Made by a program: the position numbers and the translations under genes | The notes under the pieces: model-generated | What the model was told of the DNA's origin: nothing | Seen by the model: the letters and a program-made list of their open reading frames with translations, nothing else | Database searches by the model: none | Shown here: piece after piece, positions 27,943 through 36,751 of the stretch | How positions within the stretch are numbered: the stretch's first letter is position 1 | How the letters are laid out: the number at the start of each line of letters is the position of its first letter | Assembly (NCBI RefSeq): GCF_018141165.1 | Contig: NZ_CP058557.1 | Location: forward strand, 434,001 to 498,000 | Direction of reading: 5' to 3' | DNA length: 64,000 nt | Origin: Alkaliphilus sp. B6464 | GTDB taxonomy: Bacteria; Bacillota; Clostridia; Peptostreptococcales; Natronincolaceae

Positions 27943-29109
27943 TTAAAGCTTATTTTTATCAATTAGATTGAATGTTTGATTACTACATTTACTACAACCT
28001 TTTGATTTTAGTTCTTCTATCGTTTTAATCTTCTCTGAAAGACCCACTTTAATAGTTTGGCCACAACTCTTACACTTATAAAGTCGAACTGTTTTTTTAA
28101 GTTCTCCAGTATAAAGAGGACCTTGATAAAAACTTTCCATTAATGTCTTGCTCTTACTAGTAGTTTTAAGAACTATCATCTGCCCCGTATTACCAATTAT
28201 TTCAGCCCCCTCATAGGTATTGAATCTAGTCATAACCTTAGAAACTATAAGTCCCATATCTACGAAGCATTGCTGCATAGCAAATTCAAAATCTGGTGAC
28301 TTGTGGGCATAAGAAAGAAAAATAGGAAGACCATTTTGTTTTTTCAAAGCTTCAATCCCTCTTGAAAGAAATAAATTCATTCCATCTAAAGTATAAGGAG
28401 GATCAGTAAAAAAACAATCAAATTGTTCTGTAAAATCCTTTGATAATGGCTTTCTAAAATCTGAACATACACATTTAATAGGCAGCCTTTCTTTCTCAGC
28501 AATATCTTTTATATAGGTAAGGACTCTATTATCAATATCCACTACATAAATAGTTGTATTACAGTGTTCTATATTAGCAAATAGCTTCTTAAGTAAAAAA
28601 CCTAAAGCAACACTTACTAAGTCATCGTCTCCTACACATAAAATGTTTCTACCTACTAGTGCGTAATTTTGTAGACATAACACTGCTCTTTTTACAGCTG
28701 TATCTAAAGTACATTTTGACTGATCTATAGTAACATCCGCCAAGGGCCGATTTATAAACACTTCACTTAATGTCCTTTTAACTTCAGTAATCTCTTGTTC
28801 TTCTTCCCATGTTTCCTTCAATAATTTCATATATAGGTCCTTTCTTATTCCACGAAAGCCTAGCCTATTTTCTATGAAACTTAATCCTTCTTTAGTTAGT
28901 CTTACTCCTCTGTCTTGAACTAGTAAACCATATTTAATGAATTCTTTTTTTATGGCTACAATCACAGGTATAGGTAAAAGATTATTTCTTGACAATTCTT
29001 TATTAGAAATACCCTCTTTGAAATATATATTTAACAATATATTTTCTATTGCCTGCTTTCCTTCTTGTATATTTACATTTTTATTTACCTCTTGTATATA
29101 GTTAATCAT
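27943..29109 (-). CDS. bpsA: Branched-chain polyamine synthase (BpsA) family protein
   Basis: A 388-residue DUF43/BpsA-family protein: N-terminal winged-helix domain (about 15-85), a Rossmann aminopropyltransferase domain with the GDDD (160-163) and DPPYTLDG (236-243) motifs of archaeal N4-bis(aminopropyl)spermidine synthase, and a C-terminal zinc ribbon (CKSCG ... CSKCS). BpsA adds aminopropyl groups to spermidine to make branched polyamines in thermophiles. ATG 29109 is preferred since GGAG lies 8 nt upstream; a GTG at 29118 overlaps that site. Other polyamine genes are not adjacent. Confidence 0.85.
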   Translation of the reverse strand: MINYIQEVNKNVNIQEGKQAIENILLNIYFKEGISNKELSRNNLLPIPVIVAIKKEFIKYGLLVQDRGVRLTKEGLSFIENRLGFRGIRKDLYMKLLKETWEEEQEITEVKRTLSEVFINRPLADVTIDQSKCTLDTAVKRAVLCLQNYALVGRNILCVGDDDLVSVALGFLLKKLFANIEHCNTTIYVVDIDNRVLTYIKDIAEKERLPIKCVCSDFRKPLSKDFTEQFDCFFTDPPYTLDGMNLFLSRGIEALKKQNGLPIFLSYAHKSPDFEFAMQQCFVDMGLIVSKVMTRFNTYEGAEIIGNTGQMIVLKTTSKSKTLMESFYQGPLYTGELKKTVRLYKCKSCGQTIKVGLSEKIKTIEELKSKGCSKCSNQTFNLIDKNKL

Positions 29110-29225
29110 TAATATCACTCCATTTTATATTGATTTTAGTTTTTTCACATATATTCTAGAAATTTCAGTTGCTTAATACTCTTATTACTACATTTAAACC
29201 TATAAAAAATACTTTATTAGACAAT

Positions 29226-29265
29226 AAAAAAGGCCATAGCAACACAAAGTCACTACAGCCTTTTA
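29226..29265 (-). terminator. Hairpin with flanking A/T runs
   Basis: The arms AAAAAGGC and GCCTTTT with partial inner pairing form a hairpin followed by T6 on the minus strand, between the small RNA locus and bpsA. It would block read-through into bpsA. Confidence 0.55.
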
Positions 29266-29440
29266 TATTTTATAATATATGTCAAAACAATATTCTATTT
29301 TAACCTTAATCTGAGTTATTAAATCCTTCATAAAAATTTTTAATAGCTATATTCATGATTAAAAATAAGCCAGTAAAAATTTAGAATGAGTAAATTATCA
29401 GTAAAGGATAATATAGTATATAAAATTTATTTTTTGACAT

Positions 29441-29645
29441 AAAAATACCGTACAAAAGCACGGTTTATTAATATATTATAAGGTTGAATTCTATCCGTGT
29501 TCCTAACTTCTTCTTAAAAAACTCATCAAGAAATAGACTTGATGTAAATCAAGTTTAAAAGTTTTTTAAGAAACAACTATTCAGTTGATTAGTTAAGAAC
29601 AACCTCGGACATCAAATTCTCTCCCTTTATTTTTTGCTTATTTCT
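29441..29645 (-). ncRNA. Rod-like structured small RNA, 6S-like candidate
   Basis: A ~205-nt minus-strand transcript is predicted from a good promoter (29653-29681) to a terminator hairpin (29447-29464, ACCGT/ACGGT followed by T5). Its core (29480-29627) folds as a long rod: outer pairs AAGG/CCTT and GAATT/AATTC, then TCCG/CGGA, GTTC/GAAC and TAACT/AGTTA, a central bulge containing the mini-hairpin CAACT-GAAT-AGTTG, and an apical stem CTTAAAAAACT/AGTTTTTTAAG topped by ACTTGAT/ATCAAGT. No ORF fits. The long interrupted rod with a central bulge resembles 6S RNA, but the match is structural only. It could also be a leader of bpsA. Confidence 0.55.
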
Positions 29646-29652
29646 AACTTGG

Positions 29653-29681
29653 ATTATAACATATAGAAATAAATATTGCAA
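29653..29681 (-). promoter_or_regulatory. Sigma-A promoter of the small RNA
   Basis: TTGCAA (29676-29681) and TATAAT (29653-29658) on the minus strand are exactly 17 nt apart. The predicted start is near 29645, just ahead of the structured region. Confidence 0.7.
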
Positions 29682-29787
29682 ATATTAGTTCATTATCATA
29701 TTATTACCATATTTAATTATTCTGCATTTAGTATTTTAAAATTTATATCAATAATATTTGAGCCCAATTCTATATTGTCCTTACACA

Positions 29788-30486
29788 TTATCTATCACTT
29801 CTAATTAAATCTAATCTTTTATTTATTCTTTTTCGTAAAATGTTAAATAAGAGACTTTTAATTTTGTTATTAGTATTGTTATATTGGATAAAAAAGTCAT
29901 CAGGGCTATTGAATAAGCCTAAATCCTCCATAATAGAAAAGCTTTGAATATATGTGCTTTCTCCTTTCCAACAAAGACTTATCTTTTTTTTATCCTTTAC
30001 AGAAATACCATATCCTATATATCCATCATTAACATTACAAAGTTTATTTCTTACTTGATCAAGATATTTATCGTCAATAATAACGCCTTCCAAAGCTATC
30101 CACTGATTATTAAAATATACTTCAGTCCAAGCATGAACAATCTTTTTAGGAGCAAATAAATAAGTAATTCCTGTTAATGCACCTTTCTGCATCCTTTTAT
30201 CAATAAAGAAACCATGAATTCTACATGGGATACCTAAAGCCCTCAGCAATGCCATTAATAAAGTACTCTTTGTATTACATTGCCCATATCCATCTCTTAA
30301 TACTTCAGAGGCAGATATATCATCTCCACTATTATAGCCAAATTTAATTTCATTTCTTACAAAATCATATGCTAGCGCAATCTTTTCTTCCTGGTTTAAA
30401 TAATTCCATTTTCTTTTTTTTATTAAATGCTCAATATCTGGAGTATTAAAGTCTAATAGTTTTGTTGGTTTTAAATATGTTTCCAT
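29788..30486 (-). CDS. Transglutaminase-like (Cys-His-Asp) domain protein
   Basis: A 232-residue protein with a transglutaminase/protease-like core. The catalytic Cys is in DGYGQCNTKSTLLMALLRALGIPCR (near residue 71) and the His in HAWTEVYFNNQWIALEG (near residue 117), with an acidic residue following. No signal peptide or membrane segment is seen, so it is probably cytosolic. Families with this fold act as peptidases or amidases. It lies 41 bp downstream of an AraC-type regulator gene, likely co-transcribed. Confidence 0.85.
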   Translation of the reverse strand: METYLKPTKLLDFNTPDIEHLIKKRKWNYLNQEEKIALAYDFVRNEIKFGYNSGDDISASEVLRDGYGQCNTKSTLLMALLRALGIPCRIHGFFIDKRMQKGALTGITYLFAPKKIVHAWTEVYFNNQWIALEGVIIDDKYLDQVRNKLCNVNDGYIGYGISVKDKKKISLCWKGESTYIQSFSIMEDLGLFNSPDDFFIQYNNTNNKIKSLLFNILRKRINKRLDLIRSDR

Positions 30487-30527
30487 TTAATCACCCTTTT
30501 TATTTAATTATAAAGGGTTTCTCATTA

Positions 30528-31400
30528 TCATACTTGCAAATATCTGCTGTTTTTTATAATTGCGCTAGGAGTCATTCCCAGTTTATCACGAGCACTATTC
30601 GTAAAATGAGAAGAACTGCTAAATCCAGCTTCAATAGCTGCATCAGTAATACTTAACCCTTTAAATATCAAATGAAAGGCTTTTCTTAATTTTTCATGAA
30701 GTATATAGCTAGATAAAGATATACCAATTTCTTTCTTAAATAAATGGGATAATCTACTCTCTGATAAAAAAATCCCATTGCTTAGGTCTTTAACAGATAA
30801 CTTATCTAAAGGGTAGGTTTCTATATAGCTTAAAATCTCTTGTATACGAGTATCTATCTTGCAATCTGAATTATAAATTGGTATGTTTAAAACTTCTTTT
30901 AGTCCTTTTATAAATTTACTATATTCTTCCGAACTAATAATTCTTGGTACTGACTGAATATCTAGTAAAATAATTTTATCTATATCTTCTTCTTCTAAAA
31001 CATAGATTTCTTTTTCTTGTAAAAATTTTAATCTTAATGTTTCTCCAAAAACAGATTCTGGATTAATTAATAAATATAATTGCCACTCATTATAACCATA
31101 TAACTTATGACTAGTATTGGAATTCAGAATAACTCCTTTTGTATAAAACTCATTTTTCTCTGTATAAATTTTAAAATTTTTATCTGATGACTTACAATTC
31201 CTAGATATACCCGCAGGGCACTTACACAACTTTGAGTTGGGGGCAAAAGCTTTATCTGAACTGAGCCTTAGTTTATCTAACCCAATTGTAATCTGAATAT
31301 AGTTGTGACTATGATAATCAGTATCCACTTTATTTGTAAGAAATGTAATATGATCTTCGGCATCAAATAAAACTAATTTTTCATTAGAATTATGAATCAA
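30528..31400 (-). CDS. AraC family transcriptional regulator
   Basis: A 290-residue regulator: an N-terminal cupin-like sensing region (1-175, with DYHSHNYIQITIG and a Cys-containing loop KLCKCPAGISRNCKS) and a C-terminal pair of AraC helix-turn-helix units (LSVKDLSNGIFLSESRLSHLFKKEIG, ITDAAIEAGFSSSSHFTNSARDKLGMTPSA). The Cys cluster around residue 60 is unusual for such cupins and might bind a metal. It heads a pair with the transglutaminase-like gene; the regulated genes are not known. Confidence 0.88.
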   Translation of the reverse strand: MIHNSNEKLVLFDAEDHITFLTNKVDTDYHSHNYIQITIGLDKLRLSSDKAFAPNSKLCKCPAGISRNCKSSDKNFKIYTEKNEFYTKGVILNSNTSHKLYGYNEWQLYLLINPESVFGETLRLKFLQEKEIYVLEEEDIDKIILLDIQSVPRIISSEEYSKFIKGLKEVLNIPIYNSDCKIDTRIQEILSYIETYPLDKLSVKDLSNGIFLSESRLSHLFKKEIGISLSSYILHEKLRKAFHLIFKGLSITDAAIEAGFSSSSHFTNSARDKLGMTPSAIIKNSRYLQV

Positions 31401-31484
31401 TATGAATTATCCCCTTTCAAAATACTATCTCTTATATTTTCTATATAATAAATCAGTGTTATAGGCAATCTAAAAAAGGTGAAT

Positions 31485-31718
31485 TTATAATAATAACTTT
31501 ATAAAACTTATTATTATTACAATTGTCATAAACACAATTCCTATAATAGCTGTTTTTTTATAGTATTCTATAAGCTCTTCACTTGGTTCAGGTTCTTCTT
31601 CATACATCCATCTTCTACCCCACAAAAAACTTTCTTCAGGTTCTATATATTGCCATATTAATAGTCCATATATAGGTATTGAAAATACTATTAATATGAA
31701 AAAACTAGCTATATCCAA
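31485..31718 (-). CDS. Small membrane protein (DUF6199-like)
   Basis: A 77-residue protein with two membrane helices (about 3-21 and 53-75) flanking an acidic, Trp-containing loop with FLWGRRWMYEEEPEPSEELIEYYKKTA. The W...RWMY...EPSEE pattern resembles the DUF6199 family. The coding sense is supported by the clear helix-loop-helix layout. It is separated from the neighbours by 85 and 70 bp and its function is unknown. Confidence 0.6.
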   Translation of the reverse strand: MDIASFFILIVFSIPIYGLLIWQYIEPEESFLWGRRWMYEEEPEPSEELIEYYKKTAIIGIVFMTIVIIISFIKLLL

Positions 31719-31788
31719 TGCTATCCCCCCTACAACAATTCTATATCCTCTATAACTCTATACCCCTAATAATCCATTATTATAGAAA

Positions 31789-32763
31789 CTATTTCATACC
31801 TTTTTTATAATAATCCGTTCCCATATTCCATAGCTTAGTTGTAAATGTGTCCTCTTCGTTTTCTTGATCTGTCATAAATGACATTATACTTTCAATATCC
31901 CCCGACATTTTATCTGCTTGGTGTAGAATTTGAGCCTCTACTGTTTTAGGCAGTACTGGTGAACCAAACTCCAAATGCCCATGATGTGATAAAATACCAT
32001 TTAAAATAATAAGCTTATCATCTTGATCAAAATCTTCTATTTCATTTATAACATTTAGAGTAGTATGAGCACCTAAAAATATATGACCTAGCATAGTGCC
32101 TTCTTCTGTAAAACCAACACTTGGAAGTGCTTTATACTCTATAATCTTTGCCCAGTCATGAAGCATTGTCATAACAATTAAGCGTTCTATTTGTCTTTCA
32201 GACAGTTTTTTAGTAGTAGCCACTGTATAACCAAACTTTAATACTTCTAGAGTATGTTGCAGTAGCCCATGATAGAAATTATGATGAACTTGCCTCGCGG
32301 CAGGATGGGTGGAAAACTTTTTAAAATAGTCGCTAGAGAAAATCATTCTATCAATTAACTTCTTCATATGAGAACTCTTTACTTTTTCATAGAAAAAGTC
32401 CAGTCCATTTTTCATACTATCTATTCCCCAATTACTAGTTGGAATAAGGTCCCCTATATTTACATTATCCATATTAGCCTTTTCAATCTGTTTAATAGTA
32501 ATTTGAATTTGACCTTGATACTCTCCTACAACAGCTTTTATATTGATAGCATCTTCTGGGGATAGTGAATTTATAAACTCTTCATTTTCTTCATAATCCC
32601 AATATTTTGCTTCCATAGCTTTAGAAGAATCCTGTATTATAAGGTCAGCATACCGCTTTCCATTTTTTGATGCCTTAACCTTTATATCACTCATTAGAAC
32701 TGTAGTTTCAAAGGTTTGACTTATATAACTTTTATTAATATCCTTTAATTGTTTTATACTCAT
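31789..32763 (-). CDS. yhaM: 3'-5' exoribonuclease YhaM family protein
   Basis: A 324-residue protein: N-terminal OB-fold nucleic-acid-binding domain (1-95, RYADLIIQDSSKAMEAKYWDY) and a C-terminal HD domain with metal-binding histidines (HGLLQHTLEV, MLHDWAKI, HIFLGAH, LSHHGHLEFGS). This layout and length match YhaM, a 3'-5' exonuclease of Firmicutes with roles in RNA turnover and DNA replication. The HD motif reads LHDWAK rather than LHDIGK. GGAGGTAAAC precedes ATG 32763. Confidence 0.92.
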   Translation of the reverse strand: MSIKQLKDINKSYISQTFETTVLMSDIKVKASKNGKRYADLIIQDSSKAMEAKYWDYEENEEFINSLSPEDAINIKAVVGEYQGQIQITIKQIEKANMDNVNIGDLIPTSNWGIDSMKNGLDFFYEKVKSSHMKKLIDRMIFSSDYFKKFSTHPAARQVHHNFYHGLLQHTLEVLKFGYTVATTKKLSERQIERLIVMTMLHDWAKIIEYKALPSVGFTEEGTMLGHIFLGAHTTLNVINEIEDFDQDDKLIILNGILSHHGHLEFGSPVLPKTVEAQILHQADKMSGDIESIMSFMTDQENEEDTFTTKLWNMGTDYYKKGMK

Positions 32764-33050
32764 GTTTACCTCCTATAATAAATTACGTCTTATCTTTTCT
32801 AAAATCGCTGCCAATATTAACACCGTAGCAGCTCTAATAAAATTCTTTAATATACTACCATATCTTTCTGACCTTCTATATTTATTCTATATAATATGCC
32901 TAAATCCTGCCATGGTACTTTGATATTTGGAAGTTTAAGTAAATGATGTTAATAGTAATAATTTATTTGATTAATAAATATTAATTAGGGTAGATATGTT
33001 TATGGACATATAAGAAAAACATATGTAAATTTATTTTAGGAGGAGATTAT

Positions 33051-33623
33051 ATGAACGCAATGACATCATCAAACTTAAAATCTGCTTTCGGGGGAGAAAG
33101 CATGGCGCATATGCGCTATTTAGCATGGGGAGAATTCGCTAAAAAAGAAAGATTTCCAAATGTAGGAAACTTATTTATAGCTACTGCTTATGCTGAGCAA
33201 GTACATGCCCATAACCACTTTAGAGAACTTAAAGATCAAGTAGGAGATGCAGATGTTACTGCTGGTGCAGGTTTTGGATTAACAACTACATCTGAAAACC
33301 TTCAAGGTGCTATTAATGGTGAAAAACATGAAGTAGAACAAATGTATCCAGCTTTTATGGCTGTTGCAGAACTACAAGGTGAAAAAGGAAGCTTACGTTC
33401 ATTTAAATATGCTATTGAAGCTGAAAAAACTCATATTACATTATTCTCAGCTGCTAAAGCTGCTGTAGATAGTGGAGTAGATTATGATCAAGATACAGTT
33501 CATGTATGTAATGTTTGTGGTCACACATTAGCAGGTGACTTAACTGATTCATGTCCTGTATGTAAAGTAGGAGTTAATATGTTTAAAACATTCGCAACTG
33601 AAGCTGTCTGTGCAGAAGCTTAA
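33051..33623 (+). CDS. rbr: Rubrerythrin
   Basis: A 190-residue rubrerythrin: N-terminal ferritin-like diiron domain with ExxH ligands (GGESMAHMRY, AYAEQVHAHNHF, EKTHITLFS) and a C-terminal rubredoxin-like Fe(Cys)4 site (CNVCGHTLAG ... CPVCKVG). It reduces hydrogen peroxide using reduced rubredoxin and protects anaerobes from oxygen. TAGGAGGAG precedes the ATG. It is monocistronic; downstream lies a cluster of hairpins. Confidence 0.95.
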   Translation: MNAMTSSNLKSAFGGESMAHMRYLAWGEFAKKERFPNVGNLFIATAYAEQVHAHNHFRELKDQVGDADVTAGAGFGLTTTSENLQGAINGEKHEVEQMYPAFMAVAELQGEKGSLRSFKYAIEAEKTHITLFSAAKAAVDSGVDYDQDTVHVCNVCGHTLAGDLTDSCPVCKVGVNMFKTFATEAVCAEA

Positions 33624-33652
33624 TATAAATTACTAACATATTAATACATAAA

Positions 33653-33807
33653 AAAGCATCTTCGATGCTTTCGCTAGGAAACCCTAGGTTTCCTTCGACG
33701 ACAGCAAAGCTGTCTGAGCACCTTCCTTAATACGGGCAGGGGATTTCATCCCCTACAACCCCTACTTTTTATAGTATAAGAGAGTATACTCTCTTATACT
33801 ATAAAAA
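33653..33807. repeat. Cluster of five consecutive hairpins
   Basis: Four short hairpins with 3-nt loops follow each other: AAAGCATC-TTC-GATGCTTT (33653-33671), GGAAACC-CTA-GGTTTCC (33677-33693), GACAGC-AAA-GCTGTC (33700-33714), GGGGAT-TTC-ATCCCC (33739-33753). A perfect 42-bp palindrome with no loop (33766-33807, core GAGAGTATACTCTC) follows. The first four are richer in G+C than the surroundings. They look like a repetitive extragenic element rather than a terminator; two further genome copies would confirm that. Confidence 0.6.
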
Positions 33808-33846
33808 ACCTTCCTATTTAATTTAATGTTTATAGGAAGGTTTTTT
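33803..33846. terminator. Convergent terminator of rbr and nagB
   Basis: AAAAAACCTTCCTAT and ATAGGAAGGTTTTTT form a 15-bp stem immediately after nagB on the minus strand. It overlaps the right end of the 42-bp palindrome by five bases. Confidence 0.85.
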
Positions 33847-33847
33847 C

Positions 33848-34576
33848 TTATTTAATTAACTTTGCCGCATCCTTGTCAATAATTAAAGTAACGTCTGGAT
33901 GAGCCTGTAAAATAGAAGCTGGTACTTTAGTATTAATGTATCCATTAGTCATATCTCTAATGGCTTCAGCTTTGCCTTCTCCACTGGCTAATAGTATTAT
34001 CTTTTTAGCTTTCATTATTGAACCAATCCCCATAGAAATAGCTTTTTTAGGTACATCTTCTTCATTATCAAAAAATCTACTATTATCTTTAATAGTTTTT
34101 TGTGTTAAATCAACTATATCAGTATCCACACTTAACTTATATGCAGGCTCATTAAAGCCTATATGTGCATTTCCACCTATACCTAGCAGCTGCATATCAA
34201 TACCGCCTGCTTCTTTAATCTTTTCCTCATAATTTTTACATTCTTCTTCAACACTTTCAGTCATTCCATTAGGCAGATGGATATTTTCCTTCTTTACATT
34301 GATATGATTAAATAGTGTATTCATCATAAATGAATAGTAGCTATTTTCATTTTCTATTGGAAGTTTATAATATTCATCTAAATTAAATGTAGTCACATTA
34401 GAAAAATCTATTTCTCCTCTTTTGTACATAGCTATTAATTCTTCATACATTCCTATTGGAGTACTACCTGTGGCTAAACCTAGAACACTGTCTGGTTTCA
34501 AAACAACTTGACTAGCCATAATTAAGGCCGCTCTCTTACTGACTTGTTCATAGTTTTCTTCTATATAAATCTTCAT
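33848..34576 (-). CDS. nagB: Glucosamine-6-phosphate deaminase
   Basis: A 242-residue NagB: LGLATGSTPIGMYEEL (sugar-phosphate loop), NLDEYYKLP with the catalytic Asp, LLGIGGNAHIGFNEP with the His of the catalytic dyad. It converts glucosamine-6-phosphate to fructose-6-phosphate and ammonia, the last step of this operon. It follows nagA after 107 bp holding a secondary promoter. Confidence 0.96.
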   Translation of the reverse strand: MKIYIEENYEQVSKRAALIMASQVVLKPDSVLGLATGSTPIGMYEELIAMYKRGEIDFSNVTTFNLDEYYKLPIENENSYYSFMMNTLFNHINVKKENIHLPNGMTESVEEECKNYEEKIKEAGGIDMQLLGIGGNAHIGFNEPAYKLSVDTDIVDLTQKTIKDNSRFFDNEEDVPKKAISMGIGSIMKAKKIILLASGEGKAEAIRDMTNGYINTKVPASILQAHPDVTLIIDKDAAKLIK

Positions 34577-34641
34577 TGAAATACGCCCTTCTTTCCTATT
34601 AAACTTTATTCTTCTTGCAAATTTTATTTAAAATCACTTTA

Positions 34642-34669
34642 ATTATAACATGAAATTAAAAGTGGACAA
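34642..34669 (-). promoter_or_regulatory. Candidate internal promoter of nagB
   Basis: TTGTCC and TATAAT, 16 nt apart on the minus strand, lie in the 107-bp gap between nagA and nagB. It could give nagB extra expression. Confidence 0.4.
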
Positions 34670-34683
34670 AAACATTTTAAATA

Positions 34684-35826
34684 TTACCTATTATATTTTT
34701 CTTCTCCTTGTACATAAGCTTTTTGTATTTCTATATTTTCATCAAATATAATAATATCAGCATCTTTTCCTATATCTAAGCTCCCTTTAACATTATCTAC
34801 ACTTAATAGTTTAGCTGGATTTAGGGTTGATAACTGTATAACTTCATTTAAAGGTAATCCAGTAGCCTCTTTAAAGTTTTTAATAGCCTTATTTATTGTT
34901 AAAATACTCCCTGCTAAACTACCATTTTCAAGCCTTGCACTGCCGCCATTAACAGTAACTTTTTGTCCACCCAAATCATACTCTCCATCCTTCATACAAC
35001 CTGCTCTCATAGCATCTGTAATTAAAATCAATTTATCCTTACCCTTTATATTCATTAGAAGCTTAAACAATTCGGGATGAATATGAATCTTATCAGCAAT
35101 CAATTCACAAGTAATATTGCTATTGAATATTGCTCCAACAACTCCTGGATTTCTGTGATGCAATGGAGTCATTGCATTAAAGGTATGGGTAGCATGGCGT
35201 ATTCCTCTCTTTATGGCTTCCATTGCTTCTTCATAACTAGCATTAGTATGCCCAATGGATAAAACAATTTCTTTCATCTCTAATACTCTATCTATGAACT
35301 CTATTCCACCCTCAACCTCAGGAGCCATTGTAATAATTTTTATAACATCTAAATAGTCTTGTAAATACTTGATATGGGGTGACAATACATAGGTTTCATT
35401 TTGTGCTCCTTTAAACTCTGCATTAATAAATGGTCCTTCCATATGAGCACCTAAAATCTGTGCTCCTTCCATATCTATATTCATTCCTTGTCTAATTACA
35501 TCCAAAGCATTATAAATATCTTCTATATCCATAGTCATCGTTGTAGGTAAAAAGGAGGTTGTTCCATTCTTAATAATAGTTTTACTTATTATATTAAGGG
35601 CATCTATATTTCCATCCATAGTATCGCATCCACCAGAGCCATGTATATGAATATCAATAAACCCCGGCGAGATGTAATTTCCCTTTGCATCAATCAATTC
35701 TAAGTCAGTGCGATTAACGAGTTGACTTTCATCTATTATTTCTACTATTTTATTATTAAATAATAAAACCTTTCCTTCATCAATACTATCACCTAATATT
35801 AGCTTTCCATTGTGCAATGCTTTCAT
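34684..35826 (-). CDS. nagA: N-acetylglucosamine-6-phosphate deacetylase
   Basis: A 380-residue amidohydrolase. Metal and catalytic motifs: GFIDIHIHGSGGCDTMDG, HMEGPFIN, SIGHTNASYEEA, HTFNAMTPLHHRNPG and ITDAMRAG. It removes acetate from GlcNAc-6-phosphate, giving glucosamine-6-phosphate for NagB. ATG 35826 is preferred to one at 35835 because AGGTGA lies just upstream. It is cotranscribed with the mur genes. Confidence 0.95.
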   Translation of the reverse strand: MKALHNGKLILGDSIDEGKVLLFNNKIVEIIDESQLVNRTDLELIDAKGNYISPGFIDIHIHGSGGCDTMDGNIDALNIISKTIIKNGTTSFLPTTMTMDIEDIYNALDVIRQGMNIDMEGAQILGAHMEGPFINAEFKGAQNETYVLSPHIKYLQDYLDVIKIITMAPEVEGGIEFIDRVLEMKEIVLSIGHTNASYEEAMEAIKRGIRHATHTFNAMTPLHHRNPGVVGAIFNSNITCELIADKIHIHPELFKLLMNIKGKDKLILITDAMRAGCMKDGEYDLGGQKVTVNGGSARLENGSLAGSILTINKAIKNFKEATGLPLNEVIQLSTLNPAKLLSVDNVKGSLDIGKDADIIIFDENIEIQKAYVQGEEKYNR

Positions 35827-35878
35827 ATAAATCACCTACTTATTTTATATTACAATAATTTATCCACATACTTTTCTT

Positions 35879-36730
35879 CTATAGCTTAAGATCATCCACA
35901 ATTTCACGGGTGTGTTGTAGATATCTTGTAATTTCCCCAAAATTATCCTTAGCAACACCTATAAATAATATATCTACTACTGTTAGCTGGGCAATTCTAG
36001 AAGCAATTGCACCAGTTCGTAAATGTTTTTCTACACTGGCAGTATATATATTAATATCTGCCAAGTCACTAATAGGATGTTTACCGTACTTAGTAATAGA
36101 AATAGTTATTGCACCTTGTTTTTTTGCTGCTTCTAATGCCTTATATACTTCTAATGTTCTTCCACTATGAGAAATACCAATAGCAACATCACCTTTCTTT
36201 ATATGAATAGCTGATGCTAATTGAGTATGACTGTCTAAAAACATATTTGCCTGTTTATTAATTCTCATAAGTTTGTATTGTAAATCTAAACCTACTAGTC
36301 CGGATGCACCCACTCCATATATATTTATTTTTTTAGCCATATTTATAGCTGTAATAGATTTAGAAATTGCTTCCTCATCTATTACACTTACAGTTTCCTC
36401 TATTGCCTTTATATTACCTAGTGCAATTTTTTGTATTATTTCTCTAGTATTATCATGGATCCTTACTGCCTCGTATACACTGTCATCTCCAGTATTTCCA
36501 TTTATAGCTACAGACTTTGCTATATCTATTTTGAGCTCTTGAAAACCATCAAACCCTAGTTTTCGGGCAAACCTAGTAATACTAGCAGCACTAGTCTTGG
36601 ATACCTCAGCTAATTCTCCAGTAGATAATTTTGAAACATTTTCACTATTGTTGAATATATAATTAGCAATTTTTTTCTCCGATGGTGTTAATTCATTAAA
36701 TACTTCCCTCATTTTTAATATGGAACTCAA
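35879..36730 (-). CDS. murR: RpiR/MurR family transcriptional regulator
   Basis: A 283-residue protein: N-terminal RpiR helix-turn-helix (LTPSEKKIANYIF, ELAEVSKTSAASITRFARKLGFDGFQELK) and a C-terminal SIS sugar-phosphate binding domain (YGVGASGLVGLDLQ, ISHSGRTLEVYKAL). MurR relatives repress MurNAc genes until MurNAc-6-phosphate binds the SIS domain. A TTG start at 36730 fits GGAG 8 nt upstream; ATG 36712 is an alternative. Its likely operator, TTGAAA-N5-TTTCAA, lies over the murQ promoter. Confidence 0.9.
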   Translation of the reverse strand: MSSILKMREVFNELTPSEKKIANYIFNNSENVSKLSTGELAEVSKTSAASITRFARKLGFDGFQELKIDIAKSVAINGNTGDDSVYEAVRIHDNTREIIQKIALGNIKAIEETVSVIDEEAISKSITAINMAKKINIYGVGASGLVGLDLQYKLMRINKQANMFLDSHTQLASAIHIKKGDVAIGISHSGRTLEVYKALEAAKKQGAITISITKYGKHPISDLADINIYTASVEKHLRTGAIASRIAQLTVVDILFIGVAKDNFGEITRYLQHTREIVDDLKL

Positions 36731-36751
36731 TCTATCAACTCCGTTCTACTG

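Noticed and set aside
29480-29627. Known riboswitch before bpsA
   Set aside because: No conserved core of SAM, lysine, glycine, TPP or guanidine classes that I recognise; a terminator and 330 bp separate it from bpsA.
32941-33000. PerR box before rubrerythrin
   Set aside because: AT-rich sequence such as TTATTTGATTAATAA resembles the consensus only loosely.
33653-33753. CRISPR array or tandem repeat
   Set aside because: The hairpins differ in sequence from each other, with no uniform repeat and spacer.
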